Source: an uncultured Oscillospiraceae bacterium
GTDB taxonomy: Bacteria > Bacillota > Clostridia > Oscillospirales > Oscillospiraceae
Direction: 5' to 3'
Length of the DNA stretch: 48,539 nt
Assembly: GCA_910579775.1 (NCBI GenBank)
Contig: CAJTUE010000011.1
Coordinates: 1-48,539 of the forward strand
Within the stretch, counting starts at the first letter, position 1, and each line of letters opens with the position of its first letter. Below the pieces are notes generated by a model, which was not told where the DNA came from, did no database searches, and saw only the letters and a list, made by a program, of their open reading frames with translations. The position numbers and the translations under genes are program-made. Positions 48,488 through 48,539 of the stretch are shown piece by piece.

Positions 48488-48539
48488 ACGGTTAGCGTGT
48501 GGTGAAGGACATTTTCCCCTCATTTGTCCCTGTGTGACG
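48483..48539 (-). repeat. Dispersed palindromic repeat, copy 3 (cut by window end)
   Basis: From GGGACGGTTAGCGTGTGG to the last base, this is the reverse complement of the right half of copies 1 and 2 with at most one base difference over about 50 bp. It is in inverted orientation and continues past the window. Confidence 0.9.

Overview
The window reads as a chromosomal segment of a GC-rich, spore-forming, anaerobic Firmicute, most like the gut Oscillospiraceae (Flavonifractor/Pseudoflavonifractor/Intestinimonas-type). The evidence is a bacterial V-type ATPase operon, spore genes (spoIIID, a cwlJ-gerQ pair), clostridial-style Feo genes, sigma-A promoters with 17-bp spacers and strong G-rich ribosome binding sites. 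Species cannot be fixed from the sequence alone. Housekeeping genes count about 70% GC in sampled lines; the right end is a patchwork with lines near 33-43% GC.

Layout. 1-860: a small conserved hypothetical gene and a three-tRNA operon (Met, Glu, Val) on the minus strand. 980-9810: a nine-gene V-ATPase operon (small coiled-coil subunit, I, K, E, C, F, A, B, D) whose K subunit keeps all five Na+ ligands known from Enterococcus hirae, so the enzyme probably moves Na+. 9990-13095: NAD synthetase translationally coupled to a two-gene chromate-type transporter. 13283-16641: an SLH surface protein coupled to a membrane-anchored periplasmic-binding-like protein. 16682-18729 (minus): proBA. 18942-23245: trmL and the lower-glycolysis genes pgk, tpiA, gpmI. 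23395-26378: a TIM-barrel protein of unknown function, release factor 3 and a DUF1294 membrane protein.

26496-30849 holds an XRE membrane regulator, then a divergent iron locus: a DtxR-family regulator facing feoA-feoA-feoB and a Cys-rich Feo accessory protein, with three DtxR/IdeR-like palindromes over and behind the feo promoter. 30964-33521 (minus): asnS with a secreted degenerate deacetylase-like protein. 33646-35646: spoIIID with a sigma-E-like promoter, then a LysM-G5-M23 cell-wall protein whose promoter is flanked by WalR-like boxes. 35847-39255: an amino-acid ABC transporter preceded by ArgR-like boxes, then azlC/azlD. 39321-40453 (minus): gerQ-like and cwlJ spore germination genes.

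40487-48539 is the accessory end: a truncated XRE gene running into an IS110-type transposase remnant, then a 2269-residue secreted RHS/YD-repeat protein with an AT-richer, unrecognised C-terminal domain after the RHS core, followed 4 bp later by a small membrane-anchored protein that could be its immunity partner. This ends in a short tandem repeat and the third copy of a ~100-bp palindromic dispersed element whose other copies lie at 9.85 kb and 24.3 kb. The RHS module and this repeat family are the strongest candidates for undescribed biology here.
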